Part shown: positions 36,335 through 45,928 of the stretch, piece after piece
Layout: each line of letters opens with the position of its first letter
Position numbering within the stretch: the stretch's first letter is position 1
Assembly (NCBI GenBank): GCA_002025645.1
Contig: CP018783.1
Coordinates: 2,666,001 to 2,730,000, forward strand
DNA length: 64,000 nucleotides
Source of the DNA: Curtobacterium pusillum
Lineage (GTDB): Bacteria; Actinomycetota; Actinomycetes; Actinomycetales; Microbacteriaceae
Direction of reading: 5' to 3'
Position numbers and translations under genes: made by a program
The notes under the pieces: model-generated
What the model was told of the DNA's origin: nothing
Databases searched by the model: none
The model's input: the letters and a program-made list of their open reading frames with translations, nothing else

Positions 36335-36949
36335 ATGACGCACGGCCGGGAGGAACGGATCACCCCACGCACGACCGCTGAGGTGGTCGACGGGGTCGGC
36401 GCCCGTCTCCGCGCCCTGCGTGCGCACCGCGACGTCACGCTCGCCGCCCTCGCGGCGGAGACCGGGATCTCGGTCTCGACGCTGTCGCGGCTGGAGTCGG
36501 GGCAGCGGAAGCCGACGCTCGAACTCCTCCTGCCGCTCGCCCGCGCGTACCAGGTGCCGCTCGACGACCTCGTCGGAGCGCCACAGACCGGGGATCCGCG
36601 CGTGCACCTCAAGCCGGAGCTGCACGGTGGACGTGTGGTCGTGCCGCTCACCCGGCGGACCGGGGGCGTGCGGTCGTTCAAGCAGCTGTTCCCGCCGAAC
36701 TCGCCCGGTGGTGAACCGTCGCTCAAGACGCACGAGGGCTACGAGTGGCTCTACGTGCTCTCCGGCCGGCTGCGGCTCGTCCTCGGGGAGCACGACCTGG
36801 ACCTCGGGCCGGGCGAGGTCGCCGAGTTCGACACGCACACCCCGCACTGGATCGGCAACGTGACCGACGAGGTGACCGAGGTGCTGTGCCTGTACGGGCC
36901 GCAGGGGGAGCGGGCGCACGTGCGGGCGCGGCCGACGCGCGGCTCGTAG
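36335..36949 (+). CDS. XRE-family regulator with cupin domain
   Basis: This 204-residue protein has an N-terminal helix-turn-helix (about 18-72: LAALAAETGISVSTLSRLESGQRKPTLELL in two parts) and a C-terminal cupin (about 100-200: KTHEGYEWLYVLSGRLRLVLG and the FDTHTPHWIGN strand). These regulators sense a small ligand in the cupin barrel. An in-frame ATG at 36326 is an alternative start. It is divergent from the CPFC reductase and probably represses it. Confidence 0.87.
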   Translation: MTHGREERITPRTTAEVVDGVGARLRALRAHRDVTLAALAAETGISVSTLSRLESGQRKPTLELLLPLARAYQVPLDDLVGAPQTGDPRVHLKPELHGGRVVVPLTRRTGGVRSFKQLFPPNSPGGEPSLKTHEGYEWLYVLSGRLRLVLGEHDLDLGPGEVAEFDTHTPHWIGNVTDEVTEVLCLYGPQGERAHVRARPTRGS

Positions 36950-36955
36950 CGGGGG

Positions 36956-37942
36956 TCAGCCGCGCCAGACAACCCGGGGTGCCAGGAGCCGGTGCCCGGT
37001 CGACGCCGGCAGCACGGACCGCCCCGTGCCCATCAGCAGCTCGACCGCGGCCGAGGCGACCTCGACGAGGGGCTGCTCCACGCTCGAGATGCCGAGCGCC
37101 TCGGCGACCGGGGTGTCGTCGTACCCGACCACGGGCACCCCGGCGCCGAGCGCGAACCGGGCGCCGAGCGCGAGGGTGTCGGAGGCGCACACCAGTGCGT
37201 CGAACCCGGCCCCGTCGTCGATCGCCGCCGCGACCGTGCTGGTGGCGGCCGTGACGTCGTCCTCGCACGTCAGACCGTCGGCGTCCGGGAGCCCGGCTGC
37301 GCGCAGCGCGTCCTGCCAGCCGCGGCGCCGTTCGTCGCCCTGGCCGGACGGACTCGGCCATCCCAGGAACCCGACCCGCCGGTGGCCCTGCGCCACCAGG
37401 TGGTCCGTGGCCTCGCGCAGCCCGGAGCGTCCGTCGACGTCGACCCACGGGTGCGGGGCGGCGTCCATGTCCGGCAGGCCCCACGGCCGACCGAAGGTGA
37501 CGAAGGGGATGTCCCGGTCGCCGAGCCAAGCCGCGCGGGGGTCGCCGTGGAACGTCGAGGTGAGCACGAACCCGTCGACGTCCGACCCCTCGACGAGCCG
37601 CTCCATGTGGGTGAGCTCGTCGTCGACGTCGGTGGCGGTGAAGAGCAGGATCCGCATCCCGCGCTCGTCGGCGCTCTCGACGAGGGCGTGCAGGAACCGG
37701 TCGAGGACGGCGCCGGAGATGCCGTGCACGGGTTCGAGCCGGACGCCGAGGGTCGAGCTCTGCCGGGTGCGGAGACGCCTGGCGGAGGCGTGCGGGCGGT
37801 ACCCGAGGCCCTGGATGGCGGCCTGCACCCGGGACAGTGTCTCGGGGCGGACGACCTCGGGCCGGTTCAGCACGTTCGACACGGTCTGCCGGGAGACACC
37901 CGCCGCGAGGGCGACGTCGGCGACGGTGGCGGGGTGCGTCAT
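36956..37942 (-). CDS. LacI-family transcriptional regulator (sugar operon)
   Basis: This 328-residue protein has the LacI helix-turn-helix (ATVADVALAAGVSRQTVSNVLN, in two parts, about 4-25) and hinge helix (about 50-58), followed by a periplasmic-binding-like sensor domain. TACGGT 7 nt before ATG gives a leaderless start; an ATG 36 nt upstream is in frame. It is divergent from an ABC sugar importer whose promoter carries two adjacent LacI-type palindromes. The ligand is unknown. Confidence 0.9.
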   Translation of the reverse strand: MTHPATVADVALAAGVSRQTVSNVLNRPEVVRPETLSRVQAAIQGLGYRPHASARRLRTRQSSTLGVRLEPVHGISGAVLDRFLHALVESADERGMRILLFTATDVDDELTHMERLVEGSDVDGFVLTSTFHGDPRAAWLGDRDIPFVTFGRPWGLPDMDAAPHPWVDVDGRSGLREATDHLVAQGHRRVGFLGWPSPSGQGDERRRGWQDALRAAGLPDADGLTCEDDVTAATSTVAAAIDDGAGFDALVCASDTLALGARFALGAGVPVVGYDDTPVAEALGISSVEQPLVEVASAAVELLMGTGRSVLPASTGHRLLAPRVVWRG

Positions 37943-37969
37943 GGGGTTCACCGTAGCGCCTCCGAGGTG

Positions 37970-38010
37970 TATGGTCATGTCGTTTGATCGATCAAATTTG
38001 AACGATCGAA
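37970..38010 (+). promoter_or_regulatory. promoter and tandem LacI operators
   Basis: TATGGT (37970-37975) can serve as -10 box. TTTGATCGATCAAA, a perfect palindrome, lies at 37983-37996. Directly after it, 37997-38010 repeats the same 14-mer with two changes (TTTGAACGATCGAA). The operators cover the transcription start and early leader, fitting repression by the divergent LacI protein. Confidence 0.6.
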
Positions 38011-38037
38011 CCCGACACTCGACGAGGAGTCCACCCG

Positions 38038-39303
38038 ATGCAACGACGCACAGCACGCATGCTGACCGCGGGAGCGATGGCGCTCACCGCAGCCCTGACC
38101 CTCTCCGCCTGCGGCTCCGGCTTCAGCGGGAGCGGGTCCGGCGACGCCACCGGCGGCGCCGGCAAGCTCACCTCGAGCGACAAGGACCTCACCGTCCTCA
38201 TCGGCTCGTCGGGCGATGCCGAGACCGCAGCCGTGAAGAGCGCGGCCGCCGCCTGGTCGAAGTCCTCCGGCACCGGGGTCTCCGTGCAGCCGGCCAACAA
38301 CCTCGACCAGCAGCTCGCCCAGGGCTTCGCGTCCGGCAAGCCCGCCGACGTCTTCTACGTCAGCACCTCGGCGCTCACCGGCTACGCCTCGAACGGCTCG
38401 CTCCTCGCGTACGGCGACGACCTGTCGAACAAGGGCGACTTCTACCCGACCCTGACCAAGTCGTTCACCGTCGACGACCAGCTGTACTGCGCCCCGAAGG
38501 ACTTCTCCACCCTCGCGCTGTTCATCAACACGAAGGACTGGAAGGCGGCCGGGCTCACCGACAGCGACGTCCCGACGACCTGGGACCAACTCGCCAGCGT
38601 GGCGAAGAAGCTCACCCAGGACGGGCGCGTGGGCCTCACCATGAGCCCGCAGTACGAGCGCCTCGGAGCCTTCATGGCGCAGGCCGGCGGTGCGCTCACG
38701 AACGCCGACCAGACGAAGGCCACCGTCGACTCGGCTGCGAACGTCACGGCGCTCGACTACGTGAAGGGCCTGCTCCAGGACGGCTCCACGAAGTTCTCCA
38801 GCGACCTCGGCGAGAGCTGGGGCGGCGACGCGTTCGGCAAGGACAAGGCCGCGATGACCGTCGAGGGCAACTGGCTCACCGGCGCGATGTCGTCGAGCTA
38901 CCCGGGCGTCGACTACAAGGTCGTCCAGCTGCCGAAGGGTCCGAAGGGCGCCGGCACGCTCCAGTTCACGAACTGCTGGGGCATCGCGAAGGACTCCCCG
39001 AACCAGAAGGCAGCCCTGGACTTCGTCGAGAAGATGACGAGCACGACGCAGCAGCTCTCGTTCGCCAAGGCATTCGGTGTGATGCCGTCCGTCGAGTCCG
39101 CCGCGAGCAAGTGGAAGCAGGAGTACCCGCAGTACGCGGCGTTCCTCGACGAGGCGGACAGCGCCCGCGGCGTCCCGAACAAGACCGGCTCCGCGGACGT
39201 CATCGCCGACTTCGACTCCAAGCTCGGCAGTCTCGAGTCGACCGACACGAAGACCCTGCTCGAGGGCGTCCAGAAGAACATGGCCGCCGCGTTGAAGGGC
39301 TGA
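38038..39303 (+). CDS. ABC sugar-binding lipoprotein
   Basis: This 421-residue protein has a lipoprotein signal peptide (lipobox LSAC, Cys about 24), followed by a Gly/Ser linker and a family-1 solute-binding fold (NNLDQQLAQGFASGKPADVFYVS near 85-105, DRVVF-type hinge regions later). It would be anchored outside the membrane and deliver an oligosaccharide to the two permeases that follow. GAGGAG about 9 nt before ATG. Expression is under the LacI operators upstream. Confidence 0.92.
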   Translation: MQRRTARMLTAGAMALTAALTLSACGSGFSGSGSGDATGGAGKLTSSDKDLTVLIGSSGDAETAAVKSAAAAWSKSSGTGVSVQPANNLDQQLAQGFASGKPADVFYVSTSALTGYASNGSLLAYGDDLSNKGDFYPTLTKSFTVDDQLYCAPKDFSTLALFINTKDWKAAGLTDSDVPTTWDQLASVAKKLTQDGRVGLTMSPQYERLGAFMAQAGGALTNADQTKATVDSAANVTALDYVKGLLQDGSTKFSSDLGESWGGDAFGKDKAAMTVEGNWLTGAMSSSYPGVDYKVVQLPKGPKGAGTLQFTNCWGIAKDSPNQKAALDFVEKMTSTTQQLSFAKAFGVMPSVESAASKWKQEYPQYAAFLDEADSARGVPNKTGSADVIADFDSKLGSLESTDTKTLLEGVQKNMAAALKG

Positions 39304-39307
39304 CCCG

Positions 39308-40348
39308 GTGTCCCGGAAGAACCGCGCCGAAGCCGTCTCCGGCTGGCTGTTCACCGCGCCGACGATCATCGTGCTCGGCCTGTTCCTCGCCGTCCCGGTG
39401 CTCATGGCCGCGTGGGTGAGCCTCTCCGACTGGCACGGGGTCGGCAGCCCGTTCTCCTCCGACGTCTCGTTCGTCGGCGGGCAGAACTACGCGAAGATCC
39501 TCGGTGGTGGCGGCCTCGACGAGCAGAACTTCGGCACGGCCCTGCGGAACAACCTCTGGTACGTCGTGTTCGTCGTGCCGCTGCAGACCGCCGTCGCGCT
39601 CGGCCTCGCCCTCCTCGTGAACGGGCGGGCCCTGCGCGGGCGCGGCTTCTTCCGGACCGCGTTCTACTTCCCCTCGGTGACGAGTTCCGTCGCCATCACC
39701 GTGCTCTGGCTGTTCCTGTTCTCGTCGACCGGTGCGGTCAACAAGATCATCAGCTGGGTCGGGGTGAACGGGCCGAACTGGTTCAACGAGCCGACCGGCC
39801 TGTTCCACCTCGGTGCCGGGAACCCGCCAGCGGTGCTCGCCGACCACACGATGCTCGGCATCTCGTGGTGGGAGTGGCTCGCCGGACCCTCGGTCGCGAT
39901 GACCGCGTTCATCCTGCTGGCGGTGTTCACGACGAGCGGCACGTTCATGCTGCTGTTCCTCGCGGCGCTGCAGAACCTGTCGCCGGACATCGACGAGGCG
40001 GCGATGATCGACGGTGCCGGGGCCTGGACCCGCTTCTGGCGCATCACGTTGCCGCAGCTCCGACCGACGCTCTTCACCGTCCTGACCCTCGGGCTGATCG
40101 GCACGTGGCAGATCTTCGACCAGATCTACACGGGCACGAAGGGGGCACCGGCGAACACGACGCTGACGCCCGCGTACCTGTCGTACACGTCCGCGTTCCA
40201 GAGCCAGCAGTGGGGTGTCGGCGCGGCGATCGCGTTCATCCTGTTCGGCATCATCGTCGTCTTCACGCTGCTGCAGCGCTGGGCGCTGCGCGAGCGCCCG
40301 GTGTCCCGGCGCCGCATGCGTTGGATCGAGAAGGGATCGGTGCGATGA
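39308..40348 (+). CDS. ABC sugar permease (MalF-like)
   Basis: This 346-residue protein has about six to seven membrane helices and the EAA loop EAAMIDGAGAWTRFWRITLP (about 236-255) that contacts the ATPase. Start is GTG, 4 nt after the binding protein stop. It overlaps the second permease by ATGA. No ATPase gene is present in the cluster, so it probably shares an MsiK-type ATPase encoded elsewhere. Confidence 0.92.
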   Translation: MSRKNRAEAVSGWLFTAPTIIVLGLFLAVPVLMAAWVSLSDWHGVGSPFSSDVSFVGGQNYAKILGGGGLDEQNFGTALRNNLWYVVFVVPLQTAVALGLALLVNGRALRGRGFFRTAFYFPSVTSSVAITVLWLFLFSSTGAVNKIISWVGVNGPNWFNEPTGLFHLGAGNPPAVLADHTMLGISWWEWLAGPSVAMTAFILLAVFTTSGTFMLLFLAALQNLSPDIDEAAMIDGAGAWTRFWRITLPQLRPTLFTVLTLGLIGTWQIFDQIYTGTKGAPANTTLTPAYLSYTSAFQSQQWGVGAAIAFILFGIIVVFTLLQRWALRERPVSRRRMRWIEKGSVR

Positions 40349-41265
40349 CGAGCACACCCACCTCAGCACGGCCTGGAGGCACGGTGCCGGACCTGCGTGC
40401 CGCCACCGTCGCGCAGGCGCCCGGCTCGGGCCGGCGGCCGCGTCGGCTCACCCCGCGCAGCATCGCGCTGCTGGTCGTCGGCATCGCGATCGCGGTGGTC
40501 TACCTGCTGCCGTTCTACGTCGCGATCGTCAACGCGTTCAAGACCGACCAGGACGCCTCGCTGCACCCGCTGGCCCTACCGACGACGTGGACCGCTGCCG
40601 CGTTCGGGTCGCTGTTCCAGAACTCCGACTTCGGCATCTGGACGATGAACTCGGTGATCGTCGCGGTCTTCGTCACGCTCGGCCGGATCTTCTTCGACTC
40701 CCTCGCCGGGTACGCACTCGCCCGCCTGCGGTTCCGCGGACGCCAGACGGTGTTCGCCGCGTTGGTGGCCGTGATGGCCGTGCCCGGGGTGGTGCTGCTC
40801 ATCCCGAAGTTCCTCGTGATCAACCAGCTCGGCATGTACGACTCGTACTCCGGCATGATCGTGCCGCTGCTCGTGGACGCCGCCGGCGTGTTCATCATGA
40901 AGAACTTCTTCGAGTCGATCCCGGTGAGCGTCGAGGAGCAGGCGAAGATCGACGGCGCCGGCACGTTCCGCACCTTCTGGTCGATCGTGCTCCCGATGGC
41001 ACGTCCCGCCGTCGTCACGATCACGATCCTGTCGTTCCAGGCATCCTGGAACGAGCTGCCGCACTTCATCGTGTCGTCGTCCTCGCCCGGGCTCACCACC
41101 CTCACCAAGGGCGTCGCGTCGCTGGCGTCGGGAGCTCTGAGCGCGGGGAACCAGTACCCCGTCAAGCTCGCGGCGGCGTTCGTCATGACCATCCCGGTCG
41201 CGGTCGCGTTCTTCGTGTTCCAGAAGCGGATCATGAACTCCAGCGACGGGGCGGTCAAGGAATGA
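40345..41265 (+). CDS. ABC sugar permease (MalG-like)
   Basis: This 306-residue protein has six helices, with an EAA loop containing EEQAKIDGAGTFRTFWSIVLP (about 205-224 read in two parts). It forms the permease pair with the upstream gene. Its N-terminal codons (about 9-15) contain one of the solo repeat half-copies, GCCTGGAGGCACGG, so the repeat core is part of the coding sequence. It is separated by 10 nt from the S51 peptidase. Confidence 0.92.
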   Translation: MTSTPTSARPGGTVPDLRAATVAQAPGSGRRPRRLTPRSIALLVVGIAIAVVYLLPFYVAIVNAFKTDQDASLHPLALPTTWTAAAFGSLFQNSDFGIWTMNSVIVAVFVTLGRIFFDSLAGYALARLRFRGRQTVFAALVAVMAVPGVVLLIPKFLVINQLGMYDSYSGMIVPLLVDAAGVFIMKNFFESIPVSVEEQAKIDGAGTFRTFWSIVLPMARPAVVTITILSFQASWNELPHFIVSSSSPGLTTLTKGVASLASGALSAGNQYPVKLAAAFVMTIPVAVAFFVFQKRIMNSSDGAVKE

Positions 41266-41275
41266 GCACACCGGC

Positions 41276-42100
41276 ATGAGCTCGACCGAACCCACGATCC
41301 TGGCCACCTGCGGCGGACTGATCGGCGGCGAGTGGGACGACTCGGCCTACGGTCCGCTGCTGTTCGAGGCCGTCCGGCTCGCCCGCGTCCCCGCCGGTCG
41401 AGCGCCCCGCGTGCTGCACGTGAACACCGCTGGCGGCGACCAACGGACCGTCGAAGGGGCCGAACTCGCCGCGGCCCGTGCGGTCGGGGTCGAGGCGTCG
41501 CACCTACGGTTCTTCCCGAGACGGAACGTGCCGTCACTGCGGGACGCCGTCCTCGGCGCGGACGTCGTCTGGGTCTCCGGCGGCTCCGTCGTCAACCTGC
41601 TCGCCGTGTGGCGTGCCCACGGTCTCGACGACGTCCTGCGCGAGGCCTGGCAGGCGGGGGTGGTGCTCGCCGGTGGATCGGCCGGTGCCCTGTGCTGGCA
41701 CGGCGGCGGTGTCACGCAGAGCCACGGCCCGCAGCCGTCGGTCGTCGCCGACGGACTCGGTCTCGTGCCCGGTTCGCTCGGCGTCCACACCGACTCGGAC
41801 CCGAACCGGTCACCGGTCTTCCGTGCAGCCGTCGCCGGCGGGGACCTCCCCGACGGCATCGAGCTCGACGAGGGCGTCGGTGTCCTCTACCGCGGGCGAT
41901 CCTCGACGCTCGTCGAGGCCCTGACCGACCACGACGGCGGCCGCGCGGTGCGGATCACCCGCGACCCCGGCGACCCGAGCGGCATCCGTGCCGAGCCCCT
42001 CCCCGTGCGTCGACTGCCCGACGCACCCCGAACCGTACCGACCTGGACACCCAGCGCCTGGACCCCGTCCCCCGAACTCGTCGACGAGGAAGCCCCATGA
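41276..42100 (+). CDS. peptidase S51 (cyanophycinase/peptidase E-like)
   Basis: This 274-residue protein has the S51 nucleophile elbow LAGGSAGALCWHGGG with Ser135, and the early LHVNTAGG and VWVSGGSVVNLL strands of the class-I glutamine-amidotransferase-like fold. S51 enzymes cleave Asp-X dipeptides or beta-aspartyl bonds. Its place in a sugar-import operon, overlapping the glycosidase gene by ATGA, is unexplained. No signal peptide is present. Confidence 0.86.
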   Translation: MSSTEPTILATCGGLIGGEWDDSAYGPLLFEAVRLARVPAGRAPRVLHVNTAGGDQRTVEGAELAAARAVGVEASHLRFFPRRNVPSLRDAVLGADVVWVSGGSVVNLLAVWRAHGLDDVLREAWQAGVVLAGGSAGALCWHGGGVTQSHGPQPSVVADGLGLVPGSLGVHTDSDPNRSPVFRAAVAGGDLPDGIELDEGVGVLYRGRSSTLVEALTDHDGGRAVRITRDPGDPSGIRAEPLPVRRLPDAPRTVPTWTPSAWTPSPELVDEEAP

Positions 42101-44004
42101 CCTCCACCATCACCACCCCCGCCGGCACGACCGTCTCGAGCGTCCCACTGCAGCCCCTGCTCCACGACGAGGTCGCCGTCAGCGCGGCACCGACGCAGGC
42201 ATGGTCCGGCCGCGACGGCGCGATCGGCGCGAACCCCGTGCACGGTTACTGGACCGGTGACCAGCGGTTCGTCTCCGCCGTGCGGGTCAGCGTCGAGCAC
42301 ACCGAGGTGGAGCCGATCGCCGTCGTGCCAGCCGGGGCCCGCGAGGTCGTCTTCACCGGACTCCTGCGCGGCCTCGACGGTGCCGGAGCCGACCCGGACG
42401 TGCGCCTCGACCGGCGTCGGACGGTGCGCATCGACGGCGTGGAGGAGCGCCTGCTCGTCACCGATCGGCTCCGGCGGCCCGAGGCGACCACCGAGCAGCT
42501 CGTCGTGACCGTCCGGATCACCCCGGACGCCGCCGGGATGGACGCCGTGAAGGCCGGACACGGAACCGAGCCCGTCGCCGCCGACGCCGTGGGCGAGTCC
42601 GCGTCGTGGACCTCGGGCTCCGTGCGGGTCCGGCTCGACGCCCCCGGAGCAGCCGTCCGCATCGAGGACGGTGACGTCGTGCTGCGCTGGCGGACGGAGC
42701 GCGCGCACCAGGTCGACCTCGGGTGGGACTGCGCCGTGGAGTCGCCCGACGCCGTCGTGGTCGGCGTGACCACCCCGCGACCGTTCGACGCACCCGCCGG
42801 TGTGCAGGACGATCGGCTCCGGCGCTGGCTGGAGCGTGCCACCGACGACCTAGACGCTCTGCGGTTGGCGCGGCCCGAGGGCGAGTTCCTCGCGGCCGGC
42901 GCCCCCTGGTTCTTCACCCTGTTCGGGCGCGACTCGATCTGGGCCGCCCGCTTCCTCCTGCCCGTCGACACGAGCATCGCCGGCGGCACCCTCCGGGTCC
43001 TCGCCGCGCTGCAGGGCACCGCGGACGACCCCGCGACCGCCGAGCAGCCCGGCAAGATCATGCACGAGCTCCGCCAGGCGTCCCTGCCGGTCGACAACGA
43101 CGAGATCTCCCTGCCACCGCTGTACTACGGCACGGTCGACGCGACGGCGCTCTGGGTGTGCCTGCTCCACGACGCCTGGCGGGCGGGGCTCCCTGACGCG
43201 GAGGTCGAAGCGCTCCTGCCGACGCTCGAACGGGCGCTGGCGTGGATGCGCGACCACGGCGACGCGGACGGCGACGGACTGCTGGAGTACGTCGACGAGT
43301 CCGGCCGCGGGCTGGCGAACCAGGGCTGGAAGGACTCCGGCGACAGCGTGCAGTGGCGCGACGGCACCCTCGCCGACGGCCCGATCGCCCTGTGCGAGGT
43401 GCAGGGCTACGCCCACGAGGCAGCGGTCCACGGCGCCGATCTGCTCGACGCGTTCGGCCGCTCCGGCGGCGACGGGTGGCGTGCCTGGGCCGGACGCCTC
43501 GCCGATCGGTTCCGCGACGCCTTCTGGGTGGCGGACGACATCGGCCGGTACCCGGCGATCGCCCTCGATGCCCAGAAGCGCCCGGTCGACTCGGCCACCA
43601 GCAACATCGGCCACCTGCTCGGCACCGGCCTGCTCACCCCGGACGAGGAAGCCGTCGTCGCGGCACGCGTCGTGAGTCCGGACCTGGCGAGCGGCTTCGG
43701 CCTCCGGACCCTCTCCACGACCGCCGCCGGGTACTGGCCGCTCAGCTACCACGGCGGCACCGTCTGGGCGCACGACACCGCCGTGGTGATCGCGGGCCTC
43801 ACCCGGTCCGGACACCACGGCGAGGCCCGGGTCCTGTCCGAGCAGCTCCTCGCCGCAGCGGTGGCGTTCGACTTCCGGATGCCCGAGCTGCACGCCGGCG
43901 ACGATGCGTCCGCCGTCACACGTCCGGCCCCGTACCCGGCCGCCTGCCGCCCCCAGGCGTGGAGCGCCGCCGCTGCCTTCCCCGTCTGGGTCGCGCTCCG
44001 CTAG
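42097..44004 (+). CDS. glycogen-debranching-type glycosidase
   Basis: This 635-residue protein has an N-terminal GDE_N-like beta domain (about 20-225) and a C-terminal (alpha/alpha)6 barrel (about 250-635). The barrel holds FTLFGRDSIWAARF near 268-281 and NQGWKDSGDSVQW near 408-420, where the catalytic acid is expected, and a late ELHAGDD. Relatives are called amylo-alpha-1,6-glucosidase but may act on other oligosaccharides. It is cytoplasmic and would process the sugar imported by the ABC system. Its stop shares CTAG with the convergent lipoprotein gene. Confidence 0.87.
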   Translation: MTSTITTPAGTTVSSVPLQPLLHDEVAVSAAPTQAWSGRDGAIGANPVHGYWTGDQRFVSAVRVSVEHTEVEPIAVVPAGAREVVFTGLLRGLDGAGADPDVRLDRRRTVRIDGVEERLLVTDRLRRPEATTEQLVVTVRITPDAAGMDAVKAGHGTEPVAADAVGESASWTSGSVRVRLDAPGAAVRIEDGDVVLRWRTERAHQVDLGWDCAVESPDAVVVGVTTPRPFDAPAGVQDDRLRRWLERATDDLDALRLARPEGEFLAAGAPWFFTLFGRDSIWAARFLLPVDTSIAGGTLRVLAALQGTADDPATAEQPGKIMHELRQASLPVDNDEISLPPLYYGTVDATALWVCLLHDAWRAGLPDAEVEALLPTLERALAWMRDHGDADGDGLLEYVDESGRGLANQGWKDSGDSVQWRDGTLADGPIALCEVQGYAHEAAVHGADLLDAFGRSGGDGWRAWAGRLADRFRDAFWVADDIGRYPAIALDAQKRPVDSATSNIGHLLGTGLLTPDEEAVVAARVVSPDLASGFGLRTLSTTAAGYWPLSYHGGTVWAHDTAVVIAGLTRSGHHGEARVLSEQLLAAAVAFDFRMPELHAGDDASAVTRPAPYPAACRPQAWSAAAAFPVWVALR

Positions 44005-44654
44005 AAGGTGTGGCTGATCACGTCGTCGAGCAACCCCGAGGTCGTGACGTTCGACTGCTCGATGTGGATGCCGACGTCACCGCGCGTGTAGTAGGTGTCG
44101 CCGTCGGTGACCGGGTACTGGGGGTTCTGCGAGATCTTCTGGCAGCGGTACCCGTACCCGTCGAGCGAGCAGTCGTAGCCCGACAGCGCCGACTGCAAGT
44201 GCGGGTAGGCCTTCGTCGAGTCGACGACCGCGACCCGGATCGACAGGAACGTCGTGTCCGCCCGCGGGTCCCGCCACACGCAGTACAGCTGCTTGCCGTC
44301 CGGTTGCAGCACCGGCGTCAGGTCGTCCTTCGGCGTCTGCACCGGGTTCCCGACGACCGCCGGGTCGTTGAGCGGTGCATCGGCGAACGCCGTGTCCCAC
44401 TTGCCGGCGGTGATGAGGCCGGAGCATGAGTCGGGGAGGTGCCCGGTGTCGTCGTCCACTCCCGGAACGGCGGTGATCGTGGACGTCGGGCGTGGGGTGG
44501 CGCTCGTCGACGCCGTCGGGCTGCTCGTCCCCCCGGCGGACCCGGTCGTGCTCGTCGGACTGGTGCCCGCGCCTGCCGAGTCCTGCGTGCACCCCGTCAG
44601 AGCGACGCCCACGAGGACCGCCGCCGTGATCCCGATGCTGGTCCGTCGTCGCAT
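44001..44654 (-). CDS. DUF3558-like lipoprotein
   Basis: This 217-residue protein has a lipoprotein signal peptide (lipobox LTGC, Cys about 22), a low-complexity Ser/Thr/Pro linker (about 25-65), and a compact domain with four cysteines (SCSG, YCVW, DCSL, RCQK) likely forming two disulfides. This looks like the DUF3558 group of actinobacterial lipoproteins, of unknown role. Its stop codon overlaps the glycosidase stop as CTAG on opposite strands. Confidence 0.7.
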   Translation of the reverse strand: MRRRTSIGITAAVLVGVALTGCTQDSAGAGTSPTSTTGSAGGTSSPTASTSATPRPTSTITAVPGVDDDTGHLPDSCSGLITAGKWDTAFADAPLNDPAVVGNPVQTPKDDLTPVLQPDGKQLYCVWRDPRADTTFLSIRVAVVDSTKAYPHLQSALSGYDCSLDGYGYRCQKISQNPQYPVTDGDTYYTRGDVGIHIEQSNVTTSGLLDDVISHTF

Positions 44655-44816
44655 GTCGTCCCCTGTGGTGCGCGTCGTGGCCCCGGCCCGGGTGCCCGTG
44701 TTCGGATCCTAGGCTCCGGCGAGGTCCGTGCCGCCGGTCGTCACTGAACCGTGTCCTGGCGCTGCGGAACGGGCGCCCGCGCGTCCGTACGATCGGTGTC
44801 GTGCCGAGGAGGGCAC

Positions 44817-45011
44817 ATGGGTGATCCGGACTGGGACCGGCCGTACGGTGACGACGGTTTCGCCGACCCGAAGAAGCACGGTTGGTTGTCGACCGTCCTC
44901 ATCGCCGTGTGGCGAGGGACCGTCGGTGCGCTCGCCGGTTCGCAGGGCCGTACCTGGCCGAGGCAGCTGCCCCTCGACAACCCCAACGACCCCCGCGATT
45001 ACCGACCCTGA
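44817..45011 (+). CDS. small protein, 64 aa
   Basis: The family is unknown. The protein opens with an acidic segment (MGDPDWDRPYGDDGF), has one amphipathic or membrane-associated stretch (WLSTVLIAVWRGTVGALAG, about 23-41) and a Pro/Asp-rich end (LPLDNPNDPRDYRP). GAGGAGGG 3-4 nt before ATG supports translation. It lies 9 nt from the end of the convergent glycosyltransferase gene. Confidence 0.6.
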   Translation: MGDPDWDRPYGDDGFADPKKHGWLSTVLIAVWRGTVGALAGSQGRTWPRQLPLDNPNDPRDYRP

Positions 45012-45020
45012 GCCGGCGCA

Positions 45021-45785
45021 TCACCGCGCGCGCCACCACCCGACGGCCGTCCGCCGCCGCACCGCGACCCGCGCCCGCCTCGCCCACCGCCGCACCGGGT
45101 TCGCCCGCCGCCCGTTCACCCGGAACGTGTGGAAGGCCCGCCGCGTCCGGAGCACGGCGGATCCGAGACCGGACAGCGGCCGCGCGGACACCTGCACGGT
45201 GAGCGCCGGATCGGCGACAACGCGCCACGCCGGGTCGAGCTGCATGCTCAGGTCGACGTCGTCGTGCACCTCCGGGTCGAGGCGGTGCGCGCGGGACCGG
45301 ACCGCGAGCCAGGTGTCCCGGCGGATCGCCATCGCGGACCCGAACAGCGGCGGCCGTCCGAGCGCCGCCCACATCAGGGCGAAGTACGGCCGCATGTAGA
45401 CGGCGTCCCAGACCCGACCGACGACCGGGCTCCCGTCGTGCGGGCACCCGGGCCCGGTGACCGCGACCACCTCGGGATCGTCGAGCAGCCGGAGCGCGTC
45501 GGCGATCCACCCGGGCGGCGGGACCGAGTCCGCGTCGAGCCGGACGAGCACGTCTCCGGACGCGCGGTCGTACCCCCGGGCAGAGGCCCGGGCGATGCCG
45601 CGGACCCGTTCGGTGAGCACGATCGTCCCGGCCGCCTGGGCCACCGCCGCGCTGTCGTCGCGACTGCCGTTGTCGACCACGATGACCTCGTCGGCGAGCA
45701 CCGACTGCCCCGCGAGGGCGTCGAGGCACCGTCGCAGGTGCACGGCGTCGTCGCGCACGGGGATGACGACGGACACGCGGAGCAT
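45021..45785 (-). CDS. family 2 glycosyltransferase
   Basis: This 254-residue GT-A protein has SVVIPVRDDAVHLRRCLDAL (about 5-24), VVDNGSRDDS (about 38-47) and the metal-binding DADS motif (VRLDADSVPP, about 80-89), followed by an acceptor loop with HDDVDLSM. Such enzymes add sugars to surface polysaccharides or lipids. No transmembrane helix is seen. The ATG at 45785 is the first Met in front of the conserved strand. The acceptor is unknown. Confidence 0.85.
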   Translation of the reverse strand: MLRVSVVIPVRDDAVHLRRCLDALAGQSVLADEVIVVDNGSRDDSAAVAQAAGTIVLTERVRGIARASARGYDRASGDVLVRLDADSVPPPGWIADALRLLDDPEVVAVTGPGCPHDGSPVVGRVWDAVYMRPYFALMWAALGRPPLFGSAMAIRRDTWLAVRSRAHRLDPEVHDDVDLSMQLDPAWRVVADPALTVQVSARPLSGLGSAVLRTRRAFHTFRVNGRRANPVRRWARRARVAVRRRTAVGWWRAR

Positions 45786-45928
45786 CCCCCGATCCAACCG
45801 GACGGGCGCTGTGCGCTCGGGCCGCTCGCGCTTTGCGACGTTCCTGTGCCGCACGCCAGCGCACACCGCGCAGCGTCGGTGCAGCCACGGACACTCCGCT
45901 CGCGGCGCCACGGACCGGAAGGCCGACC